DNA from: CF-167 sp963695195
GTDB taxonomy: Bacteria; Chloroflexota; Limnocylindria; QHBO01
DNA: 64,000 nucleotides
Reading direction: 5' to 3'
Assembly: GCA_963695195.1 (NCBI GenBank)
Contig: CAVOGE010000007.1
Coordinates: 1,302,001 to 1,366,000 of the forward strand
The translations under genes and the position numbers were made by a program. This document shows positions 1 through 8,007 of this stretch, in pieces; within the stretch, counting starts at the first letter, position 1; each line of letters opens with the position of its first letter. The notes under the pieces were generated by a model. The model was not told the origin of the DNA. It saw only the letters and a list, made by a program, of their open reading frames with translations, and ran no database searches.

Positions 1-790
1 GCCATCCGGGAATCCAGGCGTTCACCGCGAGCACGACCTGATCGGCCGTCACGCGACCGCGCGGCGTCTCCACCACCATGCCGGTCCCGGTACGCCGGAC
101 CCGCTGTGCGGCCGTCTCCTCGTGGATCGTCACGCCGTGCTCCAGCAGGACGCGTCGCAGGCCGCGGGCGAGGCGCGCCGGCTGGATCGACGCCGCCGAG
201 GGCATCATCAGACCCTCGCCGAAGGCGGGCGATGCGCACACGCGCTGCACCTCCTCGCGGCCCAGGCCGACCAGCTGGTCCGCGGCGCCCAGTGCGGCCA
301 GTTGGACGAGCTCGTCGTCCCAGTCCCGTGGCCGCTTTGGAAAGGCGTTGACCCGCAGGTAGCCGCTCTTGACGAACCAGGCATCCACGCCGTGCTGATC
401 GCACCAGGCGGCGGTCCCATCGACCACTTCGTCGGCGGCACGCGCAGCCTCGAGTGCACGCTCCTTGCCGTAGCGCCGCGCAAGGTAGGGGAGCTGCTCC
501 CACCAGCCATGGACGAAGCCACCATTGCGCCCGCTCGGCCCTCCGCCGCAGATGTCCTGCTCCAGCAGCGTGATTCGTGTTCCCGGCGCCCGCTCGGCCA
601 GGAACCACGCGGTCCACATGCCCGTATACCCGCCGCCGATGATCACCACGTCCGCAGCTACCTCGCCGACCAGCGGCGGGGCGGGCTGCGGATCACCCTC
701 GAGCGACAGCGCCTCGCGCAGCCACCAGCTGCGCTGCCGACCCGGCGCGGGCGGGGGCAGAAGCGGGCGCGCAGCATGGATCGTCCTCAT
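1..790 (-). CDS. FAD-dependent amine oxidoreductase (DAO family), 3' end beyond window
   Basis: Reading right to left from an ATG at 790, the frame stays open to the window edge, giving about 263 residues of an N-terminal part. After some 45 lead-in residues comes a Rossmann FAD site (VVIIGGGYTGMWTAWFL), an acidic residue ending the second strand (LLEQD), the segment GPSGRNGGFVHGWWEQ typical of the gamma-glutamylputrescine oxidase/DadA-like DAO group, and a VLAVNAW segment of the FAD domain. These enzymes oxidise secondary amines or amino acids with FAD and O2 or a membrane acceptor. A polyamine ABC operon with an aminotransferase lies 11 kb away, so a PuuB-like role is possible but inferred. 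The start is supported by a -10 box 6 nt upstream. The catalytic C-terminal part is not visible. Confidence 0.88.
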   Translation of the reverse strand, partial: MRTIHAARPLLPPPAPGRQRSWWLREALSLEGDPQPAPPLVGEVAADVVIIGGGYTGMWTAWFLAERAPGTRITLLEQDICGGGPSGRNGGFVHGWWEQLPYLARRYGKERALEAARAADEVVDGTAAWCDQHGVDAWFVKSGYLRVNAFPKRPRDWDDELVQLAALGAADQLVGLGREEVQRVCASPAFGEGLMMPSAASIQPARLARGLRRVLLEHGVTIHEETAAQRVRRTGTGMVVETPRGRVTADQVVLAVNAWIPGW

Positions 791-796
791 CGCCCG

Positions 797-802
797 ATGC
801 TA
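797..802 (-). promoter_or_regulatory. -10 box of a leaderless promoter (amine oxidoreductase)
   Basis: On the minus strand TAGCAT lies 6 nt before the ATG at 790. This would place transcription start at or next to the start codon. No Shine-Dalgarno is seen. Confidence 0.5.
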
Positions 803-849
803 CCTCCGGGGCGGGAGCTCGTTGGTGCGGTGCTAGCATCGGTTCCGCA

Positions 850-2075
850 ATGCGCCAGACCGATTCCGCTCGGACACCCGTCGTCGTTGATGGGCTGCGC
901 ACGCCGTTCGGCCGCTACGGCGGCGCGCTGGCGACGGTGCGACCCGATGATCTGGCGGCGCACGCATCCGCACCCTCGTCGAGCGGACCGGCGTGGACCC
1001 CACGTCGATCGATGACGTGATCCTCGGTGCCGCCAACCAGGCCGGCGAGGACAACCGCAATGTCGGGCGCATGGCATCGCTGCTCGCCGGGCTCCCGGTA
1101 TCCGTTCCGGGCCAGACGGTTAACCGGCTGTGCGGCTCCGGGATGCAGGCGGTCATCGCGGCTGCCCACGCCATCGTCGCCGGCGACGGGGAGCTGTTCA
1201 TTGCGGGTGGGACCGAGTCGATGACCCGCGCGCCATTCGTGATGGCCAAGCCGTCGGCGGCCTTCCCGCGCGGCGAGCAGCAGCTCGAGGACACCACGCT
1301 GGGCTGGCGCTTCACCAACCCACGCCTCGCCGACGCCTACTACCCGTACTCGATGGGCGAGACGGCGGAGAACGTGGTCGAGCGGGTCGGGGTGAGCCGC
1401 GAGGACCAGGATGCCTTCGCACTCGAGTCGCAGCGCCGATGGGCAGCAGCCGACGCCGCAGGGCGCTTCGCCGACGAGCTGGCGCCGATCGAGGTGCCAG
1501 GGGCCAAGGGGACGACAACCGTTGTCGGCTGCGACGAGCACCCGCGGCCCGACACCACGCCCGAGCAGATGGCTGCGCTCAGGCCGGCTTTCCGTCGCGA
1601 TGCCACGGGTTCCGTCACTGCGGGAAACAGCAGCGGAATCAACGATGGGGCCGCGGCGCTGCTGGTGACCAGCGAGGCGCGTGCCCGTGACCTCGGCCTG
1701 CGGCCGATGGCGCGGATGCTCTCCTCTGCCGTGGCAGGCGTCGATCCGGCAACGATGGGGCTCGGCCCGATTCCCGCATCCCGGCTCGCTCTCGAGCGTG
1801 CCGGCCTGTCGGTCGGCGACATGGACCTGGTCGAGCTCAACGAGGCGTTCGCCGCGCAGGCGCTGCCGTGCATGCGCGAACTGGGGCTCGATCCGGCGAA
1901 GGTCAACGTGAACGGCGGGGCGATCGCCATCGGCCATCCGCTGGGAGCCTCCGGCGCCCGGCTGGTGGCGACGCTGCTCCACGAGATGCGGCGTCGCGGC
2001 GTGCGCTACGGATTGGCGACGATGTGCATCGGCGTCGGGCAGGGGATCGCATCGGTCTGGGAGTCGATTGAGTGA
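850..2075 (+). CDS. Acetyl-CoA acetyltransferase (thiolase), with a one-base frameshift
   Basis: Thiolase II family, joining or cleaving acetyl-CoA and acyl-CoA in fatty-acid or ketone metabolism. The N-terminus (VVDGLRTPFGRYGGALA) is read from ATG 850 and the remainder in another frame from about 966, which needs one extra base near 964-966. Past that point everything is intact: nucleophile Cys in NRLCGSGMQAV, NEAFAAQ, the catalytic His in GGAIAIGHPLGASGAR and the second Cys in CIGVGQG. Joined length is about 408 residues, normal for the family. As sequenced, translation from 850 stops at about residue 56; an internal ATG at 993 would give a protein missing the first strand. Its stop overlaps the GTG of the following cupin (GTGA). 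Either a recent mutation or an assembly error. Confidence 0.85.
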
Positions 2076-2442
2076 CCGTCGCAAGGGTGATACGACCCAC
2101 GGACCTGGTGGCAGGCCCGGCGACGCCCGGTGTCGAGCGCCTGGAGGCGTTCGCCGACGAGGGCCGCTGGGTCGGCTTCACGCGCACCGAGCCGGGAGTC
2201 GTCAGCGGATGGCACCACCACGGCGGGCACGACACCTACCTCTACGTGCTCTCCGGGGCGGCCAGGATCGAGCTGGCCGACGGTCAGACAGTGGAGGTTG
2301 GTGCGGGCGACTTCGCCCATCTTCCGGCGGGGTGATCCACCGCGAAGGGACGCCAGGGGAGGATCCGCTGGAGGCGGTGGTGGTCCGCATCGGCTCGGGG
2401 CCGCAGGTGTTCGCCGTCCCGGATCCGGAGAGCGTGGCCTGA
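2072..2442 (+). CDS. Small cupin protein, with a frameshift in a G run
   Basis: Single-domain cupin of about 123 residues if the frame is repaired. The first 87 residues (GTG 2072 to about 2334) carry the metal-binding cupin box GWHHHGGHDTYLYVLSG and the second motif (GDFAHLPAG). At the GGGG run around 2331-2334 the frame stops. With one more G it would continue as VIHREGTPGEDPLEAVVV to a stop at 2442 in the neighbouring frame. The start codon overlaps the thiolase stop, so the two are translationally coupled. Substrate unknown; small cupins of this type are often isomerases, dioxygenases or sensors. A second homopolymer-type lesion within 1.4 kb of the thiolase lesion makes sequencing error plausible. 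Confidence 0.7.
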
Positions 2443-2443
2443 G

Positions 2444-3433
2444 CTAGCCCAGGCGCAGCTGCGGCAGCACCTTCTCCCCGAAGGCGCCGATGAACTCGGC
2501 CTGGTTGCGGCCGACGTTGTGCAGGTGGATCTCGTCGAAGCCCATCTCGACGTACCCCTGGATTGCGGCCGCGTGCTCGTCGAGGTCGGCGGAGATGAGC
2601 ATCCGGCTCTGGTAGTGCTCCAGCCGCACGAGCCTGGCGATGTTCGCGAAGTCCTCCGGATTGCGAATGTCCTGCTTGGGGAAGGGCATCCCACCGTTCG
2701 GCCACTCCGTCAGCGCATTGCGCTCCGCCTCCTCCTGCGAGGTGGCCCACGAGATGTGCACCTGCAGCTGCGTCTTCATCGCCGATGCGTCCTTGCCGGC
2801 TTCACGGGCGCCCTCGCGGAACTTGTCCCAGAGCATGGCGATCTTCTCGTCGGCGGCGCCGACGGTGATGATGCCGTCCGCGAACTTGCCGGTGCGCTTG
2901 GCGTTCATCGGTCCGGCGGTGGCGACATAGATCGGGACCGGCTGCTCGGGCCGCGTATAGAGCTTCGCGGACTCCAGGGTGAAATACTCGCCGTCATGCT
3001 TCACGACCTTACCGGAGAAGAGCTTGTTGATCACCTCGATCGCCTCGAAGAGCATGGCGCTCCGAACGCCGATCTCAGGCCACTCGCCCCCGATCACGTG
3101 CTCGTTGAGCGCCTCGCCGGCACCGAGCCCGAGCCAGAACCGCCCGGGGTACATGGCCCCCAGCGTGGCTGCGGCGTGCGCGATGACCGCGGGGTGGTAT
3201 CGGAAGCCTGGGCAGGTGACCGCAACGCCGAACGGCAGGCTCGTCCGCTGCCCGAGCGCCCCCATGAAGCTCCACGCGAACGCGCTCTGACCCTGTTGCG
3301 GAGTCCAGGGATGGAAGTGCTCGCTCACCTGGAAGCCGGCCGAGAATCCGGCCGCCTCTGACTGCTCAGCCCAGTCGAGCAGATCGGTGGGATGGAACTG
3401 TTCGAGCATGGCCGCGTAGCCGATCTTGGTCAT
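2444..3433 (-). CDS. F420-dependent oxidoreductase, G6PDH-like LLM family
   Basis: 329-residue luciferase-like monooxygenase-fold (TIM barrel) protein of the group containing F420-dependent glucose-6-phosphate dehydrogenase. Visible family features are the N-terminal strand KIGYAAMLEQFHP, the segment GFSAGFQVSEHFHPW, the LGLGAGEALNEHV segment that contacts the deazaflavin in relatives, and the late barrel strand GFDEIHLHNVG. Such proteins move hydride between coenzyme F420 and an alcohol or sugar phosphate; the substrate cannot be told from sequence. It is a monocistronic gene convergent with the cupin, one base apart. The start at 3433 is fixed by a TACCCT -10 box exactly 7 nt upstream. The second LLM protein in the window (8930) belongs to a different branch. 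Confidence 0.9.
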   Translation of the reverse strand: MTKIGYAAMLEQFHPTDLLDWAEQSEAAGFSAGFQVSEHFHPWTPQQGQSAFAWSFMGALGQRTSLPFGVAVTCPGFRYHPAVIAHAAATLGAMYPGRFWLGLGAGEALNEHVIGGEWPEIGVRSAMLFEAIEVINKLFSGKVVKHDGEYFTLESAKLYTRPEQPVPIYVATAGPMNAKRTGKFADGIITVGAADEKIAMLWDKFREGAREAGKDASAMKTQLQVHISWATSQEEAERNALTEWPNGGMPFPKQDIRNPEDFANIARLVRLEHYQSRMLISADLDEHAAAIQGYVEMGFDEIHLHNVGRNQAEFIGAFGEKVLPQLRLG

Positions 3434-3440
3434 GTCGCAC

Positions 3441-3446
3441 AGGGTA
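3441..3446 (-). promoter_or_regulatory. -10 box of a leaderless promoter (F420 oxidoreductase)
   Basis: On the minus strand TACCCT lies 7 nt before ATG 3433. No Shine-Dalgarno is seen between them. Confidence 0.45.
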
Positions 3447-3502
3447 CGCGACGAGGCCGCCCCGCGGTGAGCGGGACGGCCTCGTTGGAGGTGGAGAAGG
3501 AC

Positions 3503-4231
3503 TTACCCGTCGAACGGGCGCCCCTCCGGTCCGTCGAAGCCTGGGCCGCGGCGCTCGCCACCCGGTCCGCCCATCGGTGGCCACGTGCCGTCCTCGAGGG
3601 CCTGCGCGACCTTGTCGAGCATCGTATCGGCGCGCTCCTGGGTCATCTTGTCGGCCGCGACCAGCGCGTCGAGGTCGGCCTTGACGGCATCCACGATCGC
3701 CTGGCTGAGCGTTCCGTAGTCGACGCCCTGGGCCTCGGCGATCTGCTCGAGCGTGTCGCCGTCGCGCAGCGCGGTGATCACCTCGCCCGGCTCCATGCCA
3801 AGCGCTTCGGCTGCTGCCCCGATCACATCGTGACGGGCGTCCGCGCCAACCGCGTGCCGTCCCGCCCAGTGGAAGGCCCCGCCCAACAGGCGGCAGCCGT
3901 CGCCGTCGGCGGCTTCAATGCGCGCGATGATCCGCTCACCGATGTCGGCGGGCAGTTCCCCGGCTGCGACCGCGGCGTTGACCGTGGCGATTGAAGCCGT
4001 CTTGGCCGCCGGCACCAGGTCGTCCACCGCGACACCGAGCTCATCGGCGAACGTCTCCTGCCAGAGCGCGCAGTAGCGCGCCCCATCGGTGTCTTCAGCG
4101 TCAACGGCCAGGGTATTCCCCCCGGCAGGTGCGGATGCCGGCGCCGCCGAGACGGCGCTGATCATGGTTCCGCCAACGAGCGCCGCGGCGATCATCCCGC
4201 TGGCGATCCCGAACGTTTTGAGGTTCTTCAT
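3503..4231 (-). CDS. Secreted helical repeat protein of unknown function
   Basis: 242 residues from ATG 4231, preceded by an AAGGACGG Shine-Dalgarno. A signal peptide (MKNLKTFGIASGMIAAALVG then a small-residue AxA cleavage region near residue 30) sends it out of the cell. The mature protein is rich in Ala, Asp and Glu and shows two repeat-like units: 'ARYCALWQETFADELGV' to 'IARIEAADGDGCR', then a block with GDTLEQIAEAQGVDYGTLSQ, which resembles a LysM or helix-turn-helix-like motif seen in secreted Gram-positive proteins. The tail is Gly/Pro/Arg rich. It is divergent from the two-component genes, sharing a 138-bp intergenic region full of inverted repeats, so it may be their target. No catalytic motif seen. 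A longer open frame upstream runs antisense to the response regulator and is spurious. Confidence 0.8.
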   Translation of the reverse strand: MKNLKTFGIASGMIAAALVGGTMISAVSAAPASAPAGGNTLAVDAEDTDGARYCALWQETFADELGVAVDDLVPAAKTASIATVNAAVAAGELPADIGERIIARIEAADGDGCRLLGGAFHWAGRHAVGADARHDVIGAAAEALGMEPGEVITALRDGDTLEQIAEAQGVDYGTLSQAIVDAVKADLDALVAADKMTQERADTMLDKVAQALEDGTWPPMGGPGGERRGPGFDGPEGRPFDG

Positions 4232-4262
4232 CGGTCCGTCCTTGTCATTTCGATCGTCGCTT

Positions 4263-4335
4263 GGTGCGATCGCGTTGTGCCTAGCATGAGGTCGCACCGT
4301 GAAGAACGCGTCAAGATCGCTCGGGCGGTCTTCAC
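4263..4335. promoter_or_regulatory. Two adjacent inverted repeats between secreted protein and response regulator
   Basis: Arms GGTGCGA (4263-4269) and TCGCACC (4292-4298) are perfect complements 22 nt apart. They are followed directly by GTGAAGA (4299-4305) and TCTTCAC (4329-4335), 23 nt apart. They sit between the divergent start codons at 4231 and 4370, where an operator for the adjacent OmpR-type regulator would be expected. Function is inferred. Confidence 0.45.
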
Positions 4336-4357
4336 ATCGTCTGAATGGCCCCGGGAC

Positions 4358-4363
4358 TACGAT
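4358..4363 (+). promoter_or_regulatory. -10 box of a leaderless promoter (response regulator)
   Basis: TACGAT lies 6 nt before ATG 4370, matching the spacing found at other first genes in the window. Confidence 0.45.
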
Positions 4364-4369
4364 GCGCAC

Positions 4370-5104
4370 ATGCCCGGTGCACGGATCCTGATCGTCGAGG
4401 ACGAACCGCAGCTGCGCTCGCTGCTGCGGCTCTACCTGGAGCGCGAGGGCCACGCGGTGACCGATGTCGGTGACGGCAAGGCGGCGCTCGCGGCCTTCGA
4501 CGCCGAGGGTGCCGACCTGGTGATCCTCGACCTGATGCTCCCCGGCATGCAGGGCGAGGCGGTCCTGGAGACGCTGCGGGAGGTGGGTGGCGTGCCGATC
4601 CTGATCACCTCGGCCAAGCGGACCGACGCCGAGCGGATCGCCGGACTGCGCCTCGGGGCCGATGACTACCTCGCCAAGCCGTTCAACCCGCACGAGCTGA
4701 CCGCGCGGGTCGCCGCCATCCTGCGGCGCACGCGCCCGCCGATCGCCGCGGAGGAGGGGATCCTCTCGCTCGACGCCGGGCGGCTGGTGCTCGATCCGGC
4801 ATCGCGGCGGTACACGCTCGCCGGCGCCGACGGCGGTGACGAGCCGGTCCCCGTGTCCGGGCGTCTCACTCCCGGGGAGGCGGCACTGCTGGTTGCCCTG
4901 GCACGACGCCCGGGCACGGTGCTGAGCCGCGAGGTGCTGCTTGAGGCGGTGGCCCGGCGACCCGACGAGGTCTACGAGCGCGTTGTCGACGTGCACGTCG
5001 CGAACCTGCGCCGCAAGCTCGGTGATGACGCCGGCGCGCCCTGGCTGATCGAGACGATTCCGGCGACCGGCTACAGGCTGGTGGCAACCCGGGACGACGA
5101 ATGA
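4370..5104 (+). CDS. OmpR/PhoB-type response regulator
   Basis: 244 residues. The receiver domain (about 1-120) has the acidic pair in ILIVEDEP, the phospho-acceptor Asp54 in LVILDLMLPG, the Ser of LITSAKR and the conserved Lys in GADDYLAKPFNP. The C-terminal winged-helix DNA-binding domain (about 140-240) ends in the recognition region VYERVVDVHVANLRRKLG and the wing IETIPATGYRLV. It binds promoter DNA when phosphorylated, presumably by the kinase encoded next, whose start overlaps this stop by four bases (ATGA). An in-frame ATG exists upstream at 4277, but the receiver domain begins right at 4370 and a -10 box sits 6 nt before it. The intergenic inverted repeats upstream are candidate autoregulatory sites. 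Confidence 0.95.
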   Translation: MPGARILIVEDEPQLRSLLRLYLEREGHAVTDVGDGKAALAAFDAEGADLVILDLMLPGMQGEAVLETLREVGGVPILITSAKRTDAERIAGLRLGADDYLAKPFNPHELTARVAAILRRTRPPIAAEEGILSLDAGRLVLDPASRRYTLAGADGGDEPVPVSGRLTPGEAALLVALARRPGTVLSREVLLEAVARRPDEVYERVVDVHVANLRRKLGDDAGAPWLIETIPATGYRLVATRDDE

Positions 5105-6414
5105 AGGGTCAGCCGCTGAGCCTGCGCCTGGCGCTCGTGCTGTCGCTGGCGGTCGTCGTCGTCCTGTTGGTGACCGGGCTGGTCGTCAACCGCGTGGTGA
5201 GCCGCGGCGTCGAGGACGAGCTCAGCCTCATCGAACGCCAGCGGCTGACCCTGGTCGCCACCGCCGTCGGCGAGGTCGACCTCGCTGGACCGCGAGCCCA
5301 GCGCAGCCTCCAGGCGATCCTGGGCCGGATCGCCGCGCAGATCCGAGGTCGAGCCGAGCTGACCGCCGCCGATGGGACGCTCATCGCCGGCGCGGGAAAT
5401 GTGCCACCCGGCGTGGCGACCGAACAGCTGGAGGAACCGGTCGCCGGCGGCGGAACGCTGGTGCTTCGTGTCCCCCAACCGGAGCGTGCGTTCCTGCGGG
5501 TCTTCAACGCGACCCTGATCATCGCCGGTGTCCTGTCGGTATTGGTGGTGATCGCAGCCTCGATCTTCCTATCGGACCGCCTGACGCGGCCACTTCGGGG
5601 GGTGGCCGCCGCGGCACATCGGCTCGGCGAGGGTGACCTGTCCGCGCGGGCCAGTGGTGGTCCCGATCGCGAGTCGGCAGAGCTGGCCGACGCCTTCAAC
5701 AGCATGGGGGAGCGGCTCGAGCGATCCGAGATGCTTCGGCGAAGAGCCGCCAGCGACATGGCTCACGACCTCGCCACGCCGGCGACGGTTCTCGAATCCC
5801 AGCTCCAGGCGCTCGTCGATGGCGTCCTCCCCGCCGATCGGGAGCAGCTCGATCGGGCGCGCGCGGCCGCGGGAGCTCTCTCCGGGGTGATCGTGCAGCT
5901 CCGTGAGCTGGTCGACGCCGAGTCGGCCACGCTCAGTCGTCGCCCGGAGCGCCTCGTGCTGCGCGATCCGCTCGACGAGCTCGAGCGCAGCCTGGAGCCG
6001 CTCTTCCACGAGGCCGGCCTCTCTCTCGCGGTCGAAGCGCCGGCCGACGAGGTGGCAGTGGAGGTCGACCGGGTGCAGTTCAGCCGCGCGCTGCGCAACG
6101 TTCTCGTCAACGCGGTCCAGCATTCGCCCGCCGGCGGCGTGGTGCAGGTGACGACCAGTGTGTCACCCGGCGAGGTCACGATCCGGGTGACCGACACCGG
6201 TGCAGGGATCTCCCAGGTCGACCTGCCGCACGTCTTCGAGCGCTTCTACCGTGCAGACGAGGTTCGTGGGGCGCGTCCGATCCGGTCGGGGAGCGGCATC
6301 GGTCTGACCATCGCGCGCGAGCTTCTTGCGGCGAGCGGCGGACGGATCGCCGTCGAGCGGACCGGATCCGATGGCACGACGTTCGCCATCACCCTGCCAC
6401 GGGCACGCGTCTAG
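5101..6414 (+). CDS. Membrane sensor histidine kinase
   Basis: 437 residues. Two membrane segments (about 8-30 and 137-157) bracket a roughly 105-residue extracytoplasmic sensor domain with no recognised fold. A HAMP linker follows (LTRPLRGVAAAAHRLGEGDL). The dimerisation/phospho-acceptor helix carries His222 in SDMAHDLATPATVL, a slight variant of the usual H-E-L/F-x-P box with Asp replacing Glu. The ATPase domain has the N box (ALRNVLVNAVQHSPAGG), DTGAGIS and GSGIGLTIAREL. It forms an operon with the response regulator (ATGA overlap). Its TAG shares CTAG with the stop of the convergent acetyltransferase. The signal sensed is unknown. Confidence 0.94.
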   Translation: MKGQPLSLRLALVLSLAVVVVLLVTGLVVNRVVSRGVEDELSLIERQRLTLVATAVGEVDLAGPRAQRSLQAILGRIAAQIRGRAELTAADGTLIAGAGNVPPGVATEQLEEPVAGGGTLVLRVPQPERAFLRVFNATLIIAGVLSVLVVIAASIFLSDRLTRPLRGVAAAAHRLGEGDLSARASGGPDRESAELADAFNSMGERLERSEMLRRRAASDMAHDLATPATVLESQLQALVDGVLPADREQLDRARAAAGALSGVIVQLRELVDAESATLSRRPERLVLRDPLDELERSLEPLFHEAGLSLAVEAPADEVAVEVDRVQFSRALRNVLVNAVQHSPAGGVVQVTTSVSPGEVTIRVTDTGAGISQVDLPHVFERFYRADEVRGARPIRSGSGIGLTIARELLAASGGRIAVERTGSDGTTFAITLPRARV

Positions 6415-7046
6415 GGTCCGGCCAGCTCCCAGCTCCGTGGGCGATCCAGCGCGAGCCAGTCGTCGCGGATGATCGACATCAGGTGGACATCGTGGAACGC
6501 ACCGCGGTGAAACCTGCTGTGGCGCAGCAGCGCATCGGTCGTGAAGCCGGCCTTCTCATACGAGCGCTTGGCTCGAGGGTTGTAGTCGAAGACGTGCAGG
6601 TAGATGCGTTCCAACCGCAGCTCGCCCATGCCGAAGTCGACCACGCAGTTCACGGCGTCGGTCCCGAGGCCCCGCCCGAGCTGGGACTTGTCGAAGATGA
6701 CGATCGACAGCTCGGCGTTGCCGTTCTCACGTTCGACTGCCCGAAGCGTCACGTTGCCGATGGCGCGTTCCTCGCCGAGCAGGCAGACGCTGAAGGCGAA
6801 CATCGTCTTGCCCTGCTGGGCCGCCATCATCTGTGCGTATTCGGCGGCGCCGTCTTCGCCGACCGGCATCTTCATGCCCAGGAAGTGGCCGATCTCTGCG
6901 TCCGCGACCCAGATGGGACCGGTGGTGATGTCGGCCTTGACCGCCGCGCGCAGCCAGACACGCTCACCGCGCAGCATCGGCAGCGGACGGGCGGCGGGCT
7001 CCTCGGGGTCGGTCTGCGGCTGCGACTCGGGCATCGCCGGCATCAT
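6411..7046 (-). CDS. GNAT family N-acetyltransferase (RimJ/RimL-like)
   Basis: About 211 residues from ATG 7046 (7043 and 7034 are also possible). The first 22 residues are acidic and Pro-rich. The GNAT fold follows, with the acetyl-CoA loop QLGRGLGTDAVNCVVDFG, the strand RIYLHVFDYNPRAKRSYEKAGF and a C-terminal LMSIIRDDWLA, typical of acetyltransferases acting on protein N-termini or small amines. Substrate is not predictable. It probably shares a transcript with the upstream hypothetical gene (gap 38 nt) and ends within the kinase stop codon (shared CTAG at 6411-6414), so there is no room for a terminator between the convergent pair. Confidence 0.88.
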   Translation of the reverse strand: MMPAMPESQPQTDPEEPAARPLPMLRGERVWLRAAVKADITTGPIWVADAEIGHFLGMKMPVGEDGAAEYAQMMAAQQGKTMFAFSVCLLGEERAIGNVTLRAVERENGNAELSIVIFDKSQLGRGLGTDAVNCVVDFGMGELRLERIYLHVFDYNPRAKRSYEKAGFTTDALLRHSRFHRGAFHDVHLMSIIRDDWLALDRPRSWELAGP

Positions 7047-7084
7047 ACCGATGGAGTCGGTGGCGTCACCACCAGGTTGTGCGG

Positions 7085-7771
7085 CTACTCCTCGTATGGC
7101 AGGCCGCGCTCGACTGCGGCCCAGCCTGCGGTCAACAGGCGCATCGCAACGTCCACGTCGCGCGCCGGCGCGTGATTTGGCGCAACCAGCGCTCCGGCGA
7201 GCCCGGGCAGCAGCGGCGACAGGCCGAACGAGGCGATGATCAGGGCATCGCCTTCGTGGGGGCCTGCGTCGATCCGGTACAGGGTCTCCTGCTCGACGGT
7301 GTCGTAATGCACCCAGTACGGGTCCGTTGCCGCCACGCGGGTGAGCCGTGTGCCGGTTCGCAACTGGCGCGACGGCGGGGTGTCGATCAGGGCCGGCGAG
7401 CCGGCATACCAGAGGCGGGCTCCGCGAAGATCTCGCTGCAGGCTGTCGGTCCACGACTCCCACCACGACGTCCGACGCAGCGTGGTCTGGTCCAGCGCGA
7501 GGTCGGAGAGGACAACGAAGTCGTTTGGATCGTGCGGCTCGTCTTCGCATCGCGCGTCGCAATGCGGCAGGAGGACGCGCTGGAGCTCGCCGATCGACAG
7601 CCGGGCGCTCAGCCAGGCGCTGGAGGCGGCGTGGTCAACTGGACGCGCACCGGGGTTGATCAGCGCCACGACCTGCTCGCCCTGTCGCATCTGATCAACG
7701 GCGGCGGAGAACGCGCGGTGGGCGTCCCAGGCACGCTCCGCGGGGTACATCGCCACATCTGCTCGGGTCAT
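7085..7771 (-). CDS. Hypothetical protein, 228 residues
   Basis: I do not recognise a family. The protein is soluble, without signal peptide or membrane segment. It has a Cys/His cluster (LLPHCDARCEDEPHDPNDF, about residues 68-86) that could bind metal, and Trp-rich stretches (SWWESWTDSL). Codon use and composition match the neighbours and the frame is long, so a real gene is likely. It lies just upstream of the acetyltransferase on the same strand. It is divergent from the ATPase gene at 8008, with about 236 nt of noncoding sequence between. Confidence 0.65.
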   Translation of the reverse strand: MTRADVAMYPAERAWDAHRAFSAAVDQMRQGEQVVALINPGARPVDHAASSAWLSARLSIGELQRVLLPHCDARCEDEPHDPNDFVVLSDLALDQTTLRRTSWWESWTDSLQRDLRGARLWYAGSPALIDTPPSRQLRTGTRLTRVAATDPYWVHYDTVEQETLYRIDAGPHEGDALIIASFGLSPLLPGLAGALVAPNHAPARDVDVAMRLLTAGWAAVERGLPYEE

Positions 7772-8007
7772 CGTCCCTATAGGTACTCACGGTCACCGGG
7801 ACTCGGCAACTACTCTGCAGTGCACCAGACCGCACACAACGGCCTCGCTGGTGCCCTCGGTCAACGGCCATGGCCTGTCACTGGACCGGTACGAAGGTCC
7901 CACCGGCAGATATCGCGCTCGACCCGGACCGCCGCAGTCGGGCGGTCGTGCCGCGCGACGTTCCGGCTTGCGCGGCTCGAAAGCCCCGCGCTACCGTGGC
8001 CGCCAGC

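Noticed and set aside
122..1015. Long plus-strand frame at the left edge
   Set aside because: Lies antisense to the amine oxidoreductase, whose conserved FAD motifs are read on the minus strand. Low-complexity product.
4232..4996. N-terminal extension of the secreted-protein frame (to 4996)
   Set aside because: Runs antisense through the response regulator; the true start at 4231 has a signal peptide and Shine-Dalgarno.
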